From: Maylandia zebra
Lineage: Eukaryota; Chordata; Actinopteri; Cichliformes; Cichlidae
Reading direction: 5' to 3'
Assembly (NCBI RefSeq): GCF_041146795.1
Contig: NC_135177.1
Span: 21,612,560 to 21,676,559, forward strand
Length of the DNA stretch: 64,000 nucleotides
Shown piece after piece: positions 25,499 through 39,812 of this stretch. The notes under the pieces are model-generated. The model did not search any database, was not told the origin of the DNA, and worked only from the letters and a program-made list of their open reading frames with translations. Position 1 is the stretch's first letter. Each line of letters opens with the position of its first letter. Position numbers and translations under genes: made by a program.

Positions 25499-26848
25499 GT
25501 TAATGGTTCTCCTGTGTAGGTACTCTGTATTCCTCCTACAGTCCAGAGATGTTAGGTTACTTGTTTTTTCTGAATTAGTTGTGGATGTAAAGCAGATACA
25601 GGGGTTGAACTTTGTTGAATGAGGTGCTGTATAAGAGTATGTGACTTGTGGTGTATAGCACTTTGAGCGGTCAGTAAGCCTGGAAATAAAGCAAGCACAG
25701 CAAGTATCGATACCAGCGCTGGTAGTGGTATCATATTAATACTAGCGCGATAGGATCAATACCTTGTTTCTATCCTCTAGTTCAGTATGTAGCCGACTGG
25801 ATTGTGTCAAATTAATACTTTTTAAAAAATGTAAATATTCCGCAAACACCCAATATAAAAATATCTGAACCTTTTTGTGTTGTCACATCTGTTTTATTTA
25901 TAGCCTATAGCACATTTAAACAAGAGAAGTTGACTCAAAGTGCTTTAGAGATTGGTACATTTCATTTCAGGTATCCCAATTTTTTTTTTTTTTTTTTAAA
26001 CATGAAATGCTGAAAGGTGTGATGTTGAAAGTAAAAATCATTGATTTACTGGTCATTAAAATGTGTTCAGAAATTGCAAACTTATGATGATTCATCTCAA
26101 AAGTCTTGACACGTGGCTCTTCCCTCCATAAGCTGCCTTTATAAGTAATAAATCTAAAAGCATTGATACCATTATTGGTATTGGCAATATTGATTGATAC
26201 CAAAATTTGCAGCATGCCACAGTACTCCATTTCACACACAAATGATCATGATGTTCCATTTCTAAGAACAATAATGTGCCCTGCATATATAATTGAGGAT
26301 TTTTTGCACTATAATAACTCTTAGTGCATTTCTGTGTAATTATTCTGCTACTTAATTTTAAAAAAGACTGCTGTGCAGACTTTGAACTTACATTACAGAA
26401 ATATTCCCCCTACTGTTTGAAAATGCCAAAAGACATGCATTTCATTTTTTTTCATTTAAATTTTTTAAACCTAAACTCAAGCATACTGTTTACAAGATAT
26501 TACATGCATACAACCAATCAGTCAAAACATAGTTAGTTTACAGTTTTGCATTACTTTTGTGCCATGAATTCAACTAAACCAGAGCAGATAAACATTGTTC
26601 CTCTTAAACAAGGTTAATATTAAAAGTTGGGATGGAAACAAGAGGCTGGAAGAGTGAGTAGTACAACTAGTAACAGGTCAGCGACATGACTGAGGGGAGA
26701 AAGATATATATGGGTTTTAAATGAACATATTCTCCCATCCAGACAAACTCTTTTACAGGGAAGGCTTTGTATATCACACACCAAATTAGACCAAGTCCAG
26801 GATACTAGTATCCATGCCTGATCTTATGGGTCCAATTCCTTTAGCCTT
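25499..26848. other. intergenic and probable 3'UTR of the coiled-coil gene
   Basis: AT-rich, no exon recognised. A-rich and T-rich runs only. The part from about 26600 to 26848 probably belongs to the 3'UTR of the minus-strand gene that ends at 26849. Confidence 0.4.
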
Positions 26849-29174
26849 TTAAGCCTTGGGGGCCTCAGCCTTTGCCTCTTGTTGTTTGGGAGCCTCGGCC
26901 TTTGGTTGCTCCTGTTTGGGGGCCTCGGCCTTTGCCTCTTCTTGTTTGGGTGCCTCGGCCTTTGGTTGCTCTTGTTTGGGGGCCTCGGCCTTTGCCTCTT
27001 CTTGTTTGGGGGCCTCGGCCTTTGGTTGCTCTTGTTTGGGGGCCTCGGCCTTTGCCTCTTCTTGTTTGGGGGCCTCGGCCTTTGGTTGCTCTTGTTTGGG
27101 GGCCTCGGCCTTTGGTTGCTCTTGTTTGGGGGCCTCGCCCTTTGCCTCTTCTTGTTTGGGGGCCTCGCCCTTTGCCTCTTCTTGTTTGGGGGCTTCAGCT
27201 TTTGGTTGCTCTTGTATTCCACACAGAGTTCTTTTAACAGAAAAAATTACAATAAAAATATAATATGTGCATCAATATCACAATACATATAATAGTAGGC
27301 TCTGCTGATTTATGTTAATCAAAGAGGTAACCATACCTAGCTTCTGCAATATCTGTTTTTATGAACTGGCACGCTGAGCTGTATTTTGCTAGTTCCTGCT
27401 TCAGAGTGTCTTCTTCTGTTGTCCAGCTCGTCTTCTCTTTTTCCTGGTGAGCTGTAAGTGTTATAAATTACAAGATGGGTTCGAAGCTAGTATGAGCTTA
27501 GTAAAACATACAAAAAAGTCTTTACTTTCTTTACTTCCAACTACACGACTACTTTCATTCACTAGACTTCATAAACCATCACTTACCTTTCAGACTTTTT
27601 AACTGTATCTTTGCTGCTGCCACCTCATCTGTTATTGTCTTCTGCAAATGCAAAGAAAAAGCTCAGCAACACAAAGCACTGGTGAAACCACAGAGATCAA
27701 ATTTGCACAAATGGTTTGCAGAATGTGAATGTGATAAGTATGTAAATATAAATGATTTGGAGAGAAAAAACCCACAAGAACCAAAGTGGAGTAAAATAGT
27801 GGCTCGCTTGGCTTTCTCCTCAGCCACATGCACAATGATGCTACACAGCAAAGGCACTTCCATTTGGTAATGTGGCATGTAGAAGATATATAGCATTTAT
27901 AGACCTAGCATAAGCACTAGCCTACATGCTGTTTTTCTTACAGTTGAAAGCACCATCCACTACTGTTTCTTTGGGTGAAGGAGTATGCTAACTTTCCCAA
28001 TAGGGCCTGCAATATATACAGCAGAGGCTATAATATATTGTTTGAATTAACAACAAAAAAAATCATCATTTTTTTTTAGATCCAAATCACAACATCAATC
28101 ACATCAAGGCATTTTATATTATATGGCACAGACCCTGTAACAATACAGAGAACAAGCCAACAATCAAATGACACCTCTGAGTAAGCATTTGGTGACAGCG
28201 GAAAGGAAAATCTCCCTTTTAACAGGAAGAAACCACAGGCAGACAGGCCAAAACTACTGCTGCAGCAGAAAGATTTAGAATTGGGTTATATCATAAATCA
28301 GAAATGACTGAGCCAGAACAGTTCACATGATGAAGAATTTACAGGTGTTTCTTCTTGCATTAACCATTAGACGGCCTCAAAAACCACGAAGACAAAACAA
28401 GCTATAAATCAAAACACTGTGCTGCATCATTAGTAAATTTACGTAGCCTACATATGAGGAACTTGCCAATACAAACGACCATGTACGCTGTTACTCATAT
28501 TAATTAATAATTGGATGCAATGTGGTGAAGAAGAAACGTGCATCATGGGAAGTGAAATCACAAACCCATTGCAGCATAGCTACGGGATCCATCTATATAC
28601 TTTATCAAGTTTTAAGCCTAATCTTCAAAAGCGGGGGTGCTGGATGTCAAAGACTGATATTTTGTACAGTAATGTAGGAAATCAGCTTCAGTTTAGTGGT
28701 GGCATAAAGTCCACTGTCAGGCGGATAAGCCTGATTTTCTGAGTGCACCCGAGTACACCTATGCTCCTCAACAGGTGGAACGGGTTTTGGGAGTCACACT
28801 AGCTGTCTCTACCCGTAAGAATTACAAAGAAACAAAAGGAATACAACTGTGTGAACCTAATAATTATAAATATTTCTACTCACCAGGTCTCCCTGGCAGG
28901 ATTTCGCATCTCCCTTTGACTTGTCCCCGTCGGTCTGGAGCTCGTTCACCTCCTCCTCCAGCGCTTTATGCGCAGTGCTGGCCTTTTCCAGCATGTTCTG
29001 CTTCTCTGCCTTATCGTTCTGATATTCTCCCAGCACATCATAGGCAACCCGCAGTCTGACATCCTGAAACTTGAACTGCTTCTCGTATTTTTCGTGCTCA
29101 CCTTTCCGCAGTTTCATGATCCCCACTAAAGCGACCGACACCACTATGGTCGCAGGTAGCAAAAATGACTTCAT
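26849..29174 (-). CDS. membrane-anchored coiled-coil protein with repeat tail (family not recognised)
   Basis: Four exons on the minus strand, all in phase: 28884-29174, 27587-27641, 27337-27451, 26849-27230, giving 280 residues. Residues 2-20 are a hydrophobic anchor (FLLPATIVVSVALVGIM) followed at once by basic KLRKGEHEK, suggesting a type II membrane or uncleaved leader arrangement. Residues 25-155 are highly charged and heptad-like (EEEVNELQTDG, AKIQLKSLKAHQEKEKTSW), a likely coiled coil. From about residue 160 to the end comes an array of ten-residue units AEAPKQEQPK/AEAPKQEEAK, ending APKA-stop. The reading frame of the array is fixed by splice phase: exon 3 ends in phase 2 and joins at 27230. 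The head-to-head neighbour at 30013 is a paralogue with the same exon plan. Function unknown. No enzymatic motif seen. Confidence 0.85.
26862..27215. repeat. 30-bp coding minisatellite, about 12 units
   Basis: Units of 30 bp alternate between two types, TTTGCCTCTTCTTGTTTGGG and TTTGGTTGCTCTTGTTTGGG, each followed by GGCCTCGGCC. For most of the array this makes a 60-bp higher-order period. Unit number is a multiple-of-three change, so expansion or contraction keeps the protein in frame. Units near the 5' end of the coding strand carry GGCGAG instead of GCCGAG (Gly for Ala). Confidence 0.95.
28060..28300 (-). mobile_element. dispersed SINE-like repeat in intron 1
   Basis: Contains the block CTCCCTTTTAACAGGAAGAA on the plus strand. 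The same block in the same orientation occurs at 59559-59578, and its reverse complement at 44449-44470. These are copies of one teleost retroposon family, here minus strand and rather decayed, between exons 1 and 2 of the coiled-coil gene. Confidence 0.6.
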
Positions 29175-29481
29175 TGTTTGCCCGGCGTTGAGAGCCTTCC
29201 TTTACTGTGGAAAGTGAAGAGCGGATCTTCTTACAGAGCGGCCTCTTCGACGTTCACGAGCAAAGTTGCTCTGTGCGTGACCCTGGCAACACCGTGAATG
29301 AATTAGTGAGTCACCTGCTGTTACCTGGATTGGACTTTAATCATTGTGGTTGTTCCTGAGCTCGTCAGTAAACACGCCCTCTCCTAGCATGCCGTGTCTA
29401 AAGATAGACAGGTTGGGCCTGTTGGCTTTGAGCAAACTGGTTTGCCTTAATAGGCATGTGGTCATGCATGTAGGCCTGTAT

Positions 29482-29512
<31 letters not shown>

Positions 29513-29643
29513 CACACGTATATAAATTAGTAGGCCAAATAATAACCTCCATAATTCAAAAAAATATGTACGAAGGTAAACGCACATATAGTTCTGTAGA
29601 AAATATAGTGAACTGCCTTTCTTTAAAATAAATAAATAAATAA

Positions 29644-29700
<57 letters not shown>

Positions 29701-30012
29701 ATGTTGAAAGCAAACAGCAGATGTTAGGCCTATAAGAGAAAGGCTCGAGATAGGCTGATCATGATGCAAATACATCCCAAGTGTTTGTTTAAGTGACTGC
29801 CAACAAGAGCAAGCGAGAGAGAGGGAGTGCCACAGGAGGAAACAGGTGGTTTGTCACGCCCATCCAGTTCAGCAGGTAACGCAGCCTGCAAGTTTCCCGT
29901 CACACCGGCGGACTGGTAAGGAGACGCGTGCGCAAGGTCGGAGACCTGGGATGAACAAGTGACCCTCAAGAGTTCTTCATCGTGTATCCCGTGTCTCCCC
30001 GTCGAAACCAAG
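29175..30012. promoter_or_regulatory. shared divergent promoter region of the coiled-coil pair
   Basis: The two start codons face away from each other with 838 bp between them. The region holds a (CA)n tract (29481-29518) and a (GT)n tract (29648-29697) that are complementary to each other and could pair. CpG-bearing segments lie next to each start codon (29185-29285 and 29860-30010). Bidirectional control is an inference from the geometry. Confidence 0.45.
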
Positions 30013-31212
30013 ATGAAGCTGGCGATGGCGTTAGTTGGCCTGAGTGTTGTTGTGATGGGTGTCTTGATTTTCCAGGTCGTGCATCAGGAATTCCGCCTGA
30101 GTAACTTAAAATTCCGCTTAGTGGAGAACTCGGCGCAGGTTACCAGGAAAGAGGAAGGCATAGTCGAACTGAAAGCCAAAATCTCCGAGCTGCAGAAATC
30201 GCTGGACGACGTCAACACAAAGGTGGAACAACTGAAAAAGAAAAAGGCAGAAATTGAAAAGTCATCGGAGGACGCGGGTAAAAGTCTGGCGGCCTGTACC
30301 ACGGAGAAGGCAAGGCTCGCGGGCGCACACACGCACACAATTGCACTTCGACTCTCCACAGGTTTTAATTCATTTGCATGCTCGTGCAGTCTAAACATTA
30401 ACAAAAAGAAAAAAAAAAGAAAATGATCATGTGACTAACTGTAATACATTTAAGTATTTGCTTGATTGTCTCTATTTGAGCTTCATTCCGCAGTAAACCG
30501 TAACTGCTGACTTCCACTTGTTTTCGCATTAGGAGAAGGCGGAGAAGACGAGGGATAGTACAACTGGGGAAATAGATCAACTCAAAGGTAAGCCAGCTTT
30601 CTGTTTAAGTTCTGCTTTGTTGTTATGAGCTCTGGACTGACAGATCTACAAATATGTTTGCTTCTATACAATGATATGGATCACATAGGAGAATAAGACA
30701 AGCATTTCTCTGTTTGCATTTTTAAATGCACTGGGTGTCGTCCCCCCCAATTGTCTACAAAAGCAGAAAAAGAACTGTTTCATTTTTACATTCCTTTATG
30801 AAAAACCTGTAAAACCAGCTGTTGCAACACTGAGCCACACGGGCTTACTTGGAACGCAAAGCTACCAGTTTCAAATAATACATTTACACTCTCATATGTT
30901 ATTATCTTTTATTGTCTCAGACAATCATGAAGCGGCTAAAAGTAAAGCCCAGGAGAACATTCAGAGCTTGAAAGAGGAGATTTTTAATAGAGATAAAGCA
31001 GTCTGTGCCTTTCTTGATACAACCAAGGACAAAGGACGGTAAGATTTTAATCACCAGCATGCATCGTCAATAATAAATTGGATTACCATAGATCACTACT
31101 GGGGGCTACTGTACAAGTCTATTTAACACGCCTCTATTGCAAAACTGAAAACTGTCTTTTGATTTCTTGATTTTTCAGGAAGTTGTGTGAAAATCTTCAA
31201 CAATCACAGTGA
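30013..31212 (+). CDS. short membrane-anchored coiled-coil protein, paralogue of the 26849-29174 gene
   Basis: Four exons: 30013-30309, 30533-30587, 30921-31038, 31179-31212, giving 167 residues. The N-terminus MKLAMALVGLSVVVMGVLIF is a hydrophobic anchor; residues 35-150 are charged heptads (ELKAKISELQKSLDDVNTK, QLKKKKAEIEK). Exon 2 is 55 bp in both paralogues, exon phases 0/1/2 are identical, and the last exon starts R-K-L-C-E here against R-T-L-C-G in the neighbour. It ends ENLQQSQ-stop exactly where the neighbour begins its repeat tail, so this copy probably shows the ancestral C-terminus. The first intron must use a GC donor (AAG/GCAAGG at 30310), since the next GT donor gives a frame with a stop. 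Function unknown. Confidence 0.82.
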
Positions 31213-32570
31213 AGTCACCTCAGAACTGTTCAACAATGACTACCAACTTTTTCAGAAAAATATTTGTGCATCCAAGTTTTGTATCACCTCTAAGGTTATT
31301 ATGGAATAATAACAAAAAAAGAAAAGAAATTCTGTGCATTCACTCAGAGAACAAGTATACAGACATGTGGAATAGAGAAATAGAATTCATTTCATATCAT
31401 AAGAAGGCAATGAAGGTTGTATTTGTAATGTATAATGTGGGGATCATCCGACAAAAATTCTATGTGCTCAAAATGTTGCGCCTAATATGATGATATAACA
31501 ATAGAAATAAGCAATGTAAATAATAGAAATAACTATTTGGTTAGTTATAGGGAAAGATTATGGTTTGGTTAAAGTGACCCTCATATCAACGTTTGCCACG
31601 TCTGTCTGAGCGTTCTGTGACAGTGTGTTCGAGCTGAAATAACCCCTGCAGAAGCTGTTTAACTGCTATGGTTGGGTACCTGATGTGAAACACTGTAGTG
31701 TCTCCTTTTATCATATTATGTTTTACTATTTTTTAGTTATTCTTTCGAATGTAATAAAAAATAGCAAAAGTTCACTTATTATTGTAACAATGTACAACAC
31801 TTTCATTTTAGCTCAGGCAGTAATGAAAAAGCGACCTTGCAGTTATTTTGCACTGGTTTTATGATCGTGGAAACAATATTTTTGCTAAAATAGTTCCTGT
31901 AATTTCTTGTAGTAAAATAAACCAGATAGTTTTTTTAAAGGACACACGGACCCAGATTTTATTCAGTTTCTGTTTGGTTTTTATAAATTTGATGTACTAT
32001 TAATGCTTTGGGCCATAAACAGCAGACCTTTAAGCAGTCTAGAAAATAGATGCAATGTGTGTAAAAGTGTAAAAGCATTGTATATATCAGTTAATACGAC
32101 TCTGAATATAAAGGAAGCCAAAATGATAAAACATTTTAGATTTAAGAGGCAAAACCTAAATTATCACATCTGTTCAAATTAATGCTCCTTTAACTCCCCC
32201 TAGTGCAGAACCTAGGTTAAGACAGAGCATGTTACTGATATTGTGCTGATACAACTGAGGAAACACTTTCTTACAGGGGATCTTGTTTGGAGGAAACTAT
32301 TAAAAGTACAATCTGAGTACACTGAACTTGTTACAAAACGTCTTGTATGAAATTAGATTGCCAAAAGCATTTATTGTGGGTTTAATGAGTGCTGTATGGA
32401 TGTACAATTACTAAATAAAGCGTTTTGTGTTCCTAAAGTTCCTATAAGTTAACAAGCGCAACCTTATTATTGCTCATTTCTAAATATTGTTTTACCTTTA
32501 CCTTTGCGTTCATGCAGTTCCCTTTACCGCCTTCAGCTAATCTGCAGGCAAGATGCCTTTCCTTATGGTT
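31213..32570 (+). other. 3'UTR and intergenic sequence
   Basis: AT-rich, no second gene seen. AATAAA-type signals occur at about 31914 and 32413, either of which could end the transcript of the upstream coiled-coil gene. Confidence 0.45.
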
Positions 32571-32573
32571 TCA

Positions 32574-32645
32574 TGATAAGATAAGATAAGATAAGATAGA
32601 ACTTTATTAATCCCTCGGGTGGGTTCCTCTGGGAAATTCGACTTG
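32574..32645. mobile_element. retroposon tail with (GATAA)n
   Basis: Tandem ATAAG units followed by ACTTTATTAATCCCTCGGG, a sequence type common at the 3' ends of fish LINE/SINE copies. Fragment only. Confidence 0.45.
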
Positions 32646-32884
32646 TATAGCCTTGTATTGAAAATAACCTGTATTTGTAAAGTATATAACGACACTGAAT
32701 CAATTACAAACATATGATAATCACAAATTATTATTATAAATAATGCATTAATATTCTAAATGTTTTGTTTTGCTGTTGTTGTTCTTTTGAAAGTTGTTAC
32801 AGAAATAATTGCTACCTCTCCTTCAACCTCCACCCACTTGCAAACTTTTAAAATGTCATCTTATTATCTTTTTTATTAATATCC

Positions 32885-33072
32885 GAATAGCTAATCATTT
32901 GGCACCAACTCAAAACATTCTGGCATGTAAACATTTAAATGACCTGCTCAAGTTAGAACTGAGCATCAGAATGAAGAAGGAAAGTGATTTAAATGACTCT
33001 GAAGGTGGCAGGGTTGTTGGTCCCAGACAGGCAGGTGTGAGTATTTCAGAAGCTGCTGAGCTGCACTCTTAG
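32885..33072 (+). mobile_element. Tc1-like transposase N-terminal fragment
   Basis: The frame KKESDLNDSEGGRVVG followed by PRQAGVSISEAAEL is a decayed helix-turn-helix N-terminus of a teleost Tc1-like transposase (family form recalled as GDLSDFERGMVVGARRAG). Only the first 35 or so codons remain; it is cut off at 33072 by a MITE-like segment. Confidence 0.65.
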
Positions 33073-33075
33073 AAG

Positions 33076-33265
33076 GGATGTGTTAAAATTGACACATCAT
33101 GTGTTAAATTTTAACACATGTGCTGCATCATATTAGGGACAACACATGATGTGTCAGTTTTAACACAATTAATGTGTCTGCTCCTTTAACACATCTTCTG
33201 TGTTAAAAAATGTAAACACAAGGATGTGTTATTTTGACACAAAGATGTGTTAAAATGTGTACATT
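33076..33265. mobile_element. MITE-like cluster of TGTGTTAAAA/TTTTAACACA motifs
   Basis: At least eight copies of GTGTTAA or its complement TTAACAC occur within 190 bp in both orientations, so the segment can fold on itself. No coding capacity. It directly abuts the Tc1 fragment on its left. Confidence 0.6.
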
Positions 33266-33529
33266 TCAATTGTTTTTTTAAAAAAGGAGAAAAAAGATGG
33301 GTATATATTATACATTTATTGAATTCCATTTTTTATTTGGCATATTATAAATCATTACAAACTGAATGAACAACAGCTGTCAGAATCTTTTCAATTAAAA
33401 TGTTTTAAATTAAATTTTAGCCAAAGCTATATCACAATTTCTACTTGACAAAATCAAACAAAATTCATATCCGACTAGCTTTCTATCTCTCTAGATCATT
33501 AAAATGTCAAAAAAATTGAAAAAAGGGCA

Positions 33530-33533
<4 letters not shown>

Positions 33534-33603
<70 letters not shown>
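33534..33603. repeat. (AT)n microsatellite
   Basis: About 35 uninterrupted AT units. Confidence 0.95.
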
Positions 33604-33605
<2 letters not shown>

Positions 33606-33924
33606 GTTCTGATATAATCCAGACAATACATGAATTAAAAATTTTAAAGGTAACAATTGTCATCTTCAACAAATTGTCAACATTTAACAAATGTGCAGTT
33701 GCATGCGAACAGAAAAACATACATTTTGGCGAATATAGCATCCAGGTTATACAATTTTGTACCTTGGGTTTAAATACGAAAATCAAAAATTTCAGCCAAT
33801 CAGTTCATATTGTCTGTCCTTTCCACTGCATAGGTATAAAAATGGTCAGTCCTGATAAGCAGTGTATTTGACAAAGATGCCAAATGAGGTTTCTCACCTC
33901 TGTGAACAGAGACTCTCTACATTT

Positions 33925-34610
33925 TGGACAGGTGAACATTTTACTTGCATCCTTTAATCTGTGCAATCAGCTCCAGTACTTTGGTTTTCCTTTGGGTGGA
34001 CAGCGGCAGGTCATAGACAAACTCAAAGAAGGTGAAGACGGAGCCAAGTGGTGCTGGATAGGACAAGTTACATACCCAGTACAGTTTGAAAAGCTTATCC
34101 ACAGCACACGTCAGGCCATCATTCAGAGAAATGGTTACTCTGTCATTCTTAGCAACAATGATGTACTGCCTGGTTGCCCTCTTTAGATCACCGATGCATA
34201 TCAGCTGGGGTTGGTGTGTTGTGGATGATGCTTCAGGATCACTGCAAAGCGATGCAATACTTGTTCCAGGCTTGGAGATGGGGAAGATAAAGATAGATTT
34301 TTAGAGAAGTATTCAGTGAGGTGTAGACAAATGCTTTCCTCAGGTAAACCGTAAGAACTTTACTGAATACATACCAGTGCAAAAAAAGGCTGCAACGACT
34401 GGCACCAACTGGTGGGAGTAGGTGTGTTAACACACGGCGGGGGGGGGGGGGGGGGGGGGGGGGGTTCTTGTTTCCAGGGCAGCAACTGATTTGAGCTTCG
34501 GAATGATACTGGCTTCCCATTTTCGCAAAAAGAGGTCCACCTTTCCTCCTGTAAGATTGCCAAACTCCAAGTCCAGCTTATGGAAATAAAAGAAGTGTTT
34601 AAGTTTAAAA
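33925..34610 (-). pseudogene. decayed fragments of a multi-copy teleost protein family
   Basis: On the minus strand two parts are readable: DLFLRKWEASIIPKLKSVAA near 34480-34560, and further downstream QYIIVAKNDRVTISLNDGLT, CAVDKLFKLYWVCNLSYPAP and FFEFVYDLPLSTQRKTKVLE, ending with a stop near 33940. I recognise these as the C-terminal part of an uncharacterised protein family present in many copies in fish genomes, but cannot name it. The parts are separated by a long G run (34437-34464) and lie in different frames, so this is a dead copy. Confidence 0.55.
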
Positions 34611-35159
34611 TGAAGCATTAAATACATTAAATCAAAAGTACATTCTGTCCATTTGGTAGCTGTATGGCTAAAATCAAACTTTACAGTATCACATTTCTGT
34701 TACCCATTCCACATCAAGCTTACCTACACAGTGAAACATAACAATTTACTTGGAGTGGTATTTGAATACAAGTCCATTATTCCTTAATTTTAGCTATGAT
34801 TTGGGTTCCATCAGACCCTGAGAAAAAATTAGGACTTTTTAGTTGATGTGATATTGTTTTACCTTTACCTTTGCGTTCATGCAGTTCCCTTTACCGGCTT
34901 CAGCTAATCTCCAACATGCTGGGATTTTCCCACACAAACTATTTCCAGTGTTTACAGAGAATAGTCTTAAGAAGAGAAAAGATTAGCCCTTTATTGTCAC
35001 TGTACACGTACATTAAAATATCACGCAAGCAGCAGTTCTCTGAGTGAAAATGTCTTGTTTATGCCAGAGGTCAGAGCAGACTGACCAGGCTGCTTGACCA
35101 TACTGGGCTTCACAACCCTCAGCTAAGAACAGGACACCGAGGCTACAATTTGAACCAAA

Positions 35160-35535
35160 AATAGAACGATAAAAGACCTGGTAAATGGTGCTTGGTGTGA
35201 TGAGTCTTGATGTCTGCTGTAGCATTTCAATGATGTGGTCAGAATTTGGTGTTAACTACATGAAAGTTTGGATCAATGAAAGCATGGATTCAAACTGCCT
35301 TGTGTCAATGCTTCGGATTGGCGATTGTGGTGAAATGTTTATTGGGATACTTTCTTGTCCCATTTTGGGTGCTTTAATACCATCTCTTTGTGACTAAAGT
35401 GTAACCATCTTCTGAAGGCTGCTTCCAGCAGCATAATGCACTATGTCACAAAGTTCAAGTCATCTTTGTACTCAAATGGCCTCCACAGACACCGGAGATC
35501 AATCCAATAAAGCACCTTTGGGATGTGGTAGGACA
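35160..35535 (+). mobile_element. Tc1-like transposase C-terminal fragment
   Basis: Several frames together show the order of a Tc1/mariner DDE transposase: PSSEGCFQQHNALCHK (second catalytic Asp replaced by His, QQHNA for QQDNA) and LKWPPQTPEINPIKHLWDVV (third catalytic position, NPIEH-type block). It contains stops and frame changes and lacks the N-terminus. It differs from the element in the THEM4 intron. Confidence 0.75.
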
Positions 35536-36019
35536 GTAACAGTTGCAGATAGTAAACTATTATCTATTATCTTGTCTCTTACGTTTAAATTTTTATTTGC
35601 ACATTACTTTTTAAAATTGCGTTGCATTAGCTAAGTTAACAATATAGATTAAAAACTTTATATGTGCTATACCAGAAATAAGTTCCAAATATTGCAATAT
35701 GCGTAAGTAAAGAAAGTTATATTTCTAATAAAATAAATGTTACGTACTTTAATCTCTAAGCTTTATGAGTAAAAAAGCTACAGAAAAATAATAATATATA
35801 ATAATAACTCTATTAATTTTTTTATTGTCTAATCCCCATGTGATCTAAGTCTCTCTTATAAAACTATTTACTTGTTTTCTACAAATGTATAAAGTTTTTT
35901 TTTTTTTAACTTAATCACTATTAAACTTAAACTTAATCAACCATTAAAATCTGTCTTTTTGTCTCGGAAAAGTTAGAAAAAATAATGGTGGTTACCACGG
36001 GAACAGAAAAAAAGTTCTA

Positions 36020-36375
36020 TTTGACACCCAATCATATTGGAATCTGTACGGCACGTGACTGTACCCAAACGACGCAACGGCAGAACTCCCTCACGCCGGA
36101 AGTTTACAGCCTGATCTTGACAAATGAAAGTCACCGGTAAAATAATAGCAGTGACACCCGCCATAGGACGTATTCCTATTCTGTGGAACATAAACACGAG
36201 TCAAAGATGGTTAAGTCACTTTTATTTTAAAACAGACCAGTGTTTACTGCAGCGACCGTAGTGTGTTTGGGCGCTAACTGACGAAAGCATTTGCCAGCTA
36301 ACTCTCAACGACCAGTTACAGGATCATTTATCTACCTCAGAATATAGAAGATATCACCGCGGGGACAGTTTACAG
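36020..36375 (+). promoter_or_regulatory. THEM4-like promoter and 5'UTR
   Basis: Within 350 bp upstream of the start codon are a CCAAT box (36028-36032), an E-box CACGTGAC (36052-36059) and an ETS-type GCCGGAAGT (36095-36103), with several CpGs and no TATA box. Spacing and order fit a TATA-less housekeeping promoter. The E-box resembles USF/TFE-family sites; that link is inference. Confidence 0.5.

Positions 36376-39812
<3,437 letters not shown>

Larger units (their letters stand above)
32484..34910. repeat. 60-bp direct repeat 2.37 kb apart
   Basis: Bases 32484-32543 and 34851-34910 agree at all but one position (TTTACCGCCTTC against TTTACCGGCTTC). Both contain ACCTTTACCTTTGCGTTCAT. They bracket the Tc1, MITE, TA-repeat and protein-remnant cluster between them. 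See findings. Confidence 0.85.

Noticed and set aside
26824-27292. Long open frames on both strands over the 30-bp array (PPNKKRQRPR and CLGASAFASS repeats)
   Set aside because: A 30-bp period keeps every frame open. Only the frame giving AEAPKQEQPK joins the upstream exons in phase and ends at a proper stop.
29959-30012. Upstream extension of the plus-strand coiled-coil gene from a GTG
   Set aside because: No ATG before 30013 in frame; the ATG at 30013 puts the hydrophobic anchor at the N-terminus, as in the paralogue.
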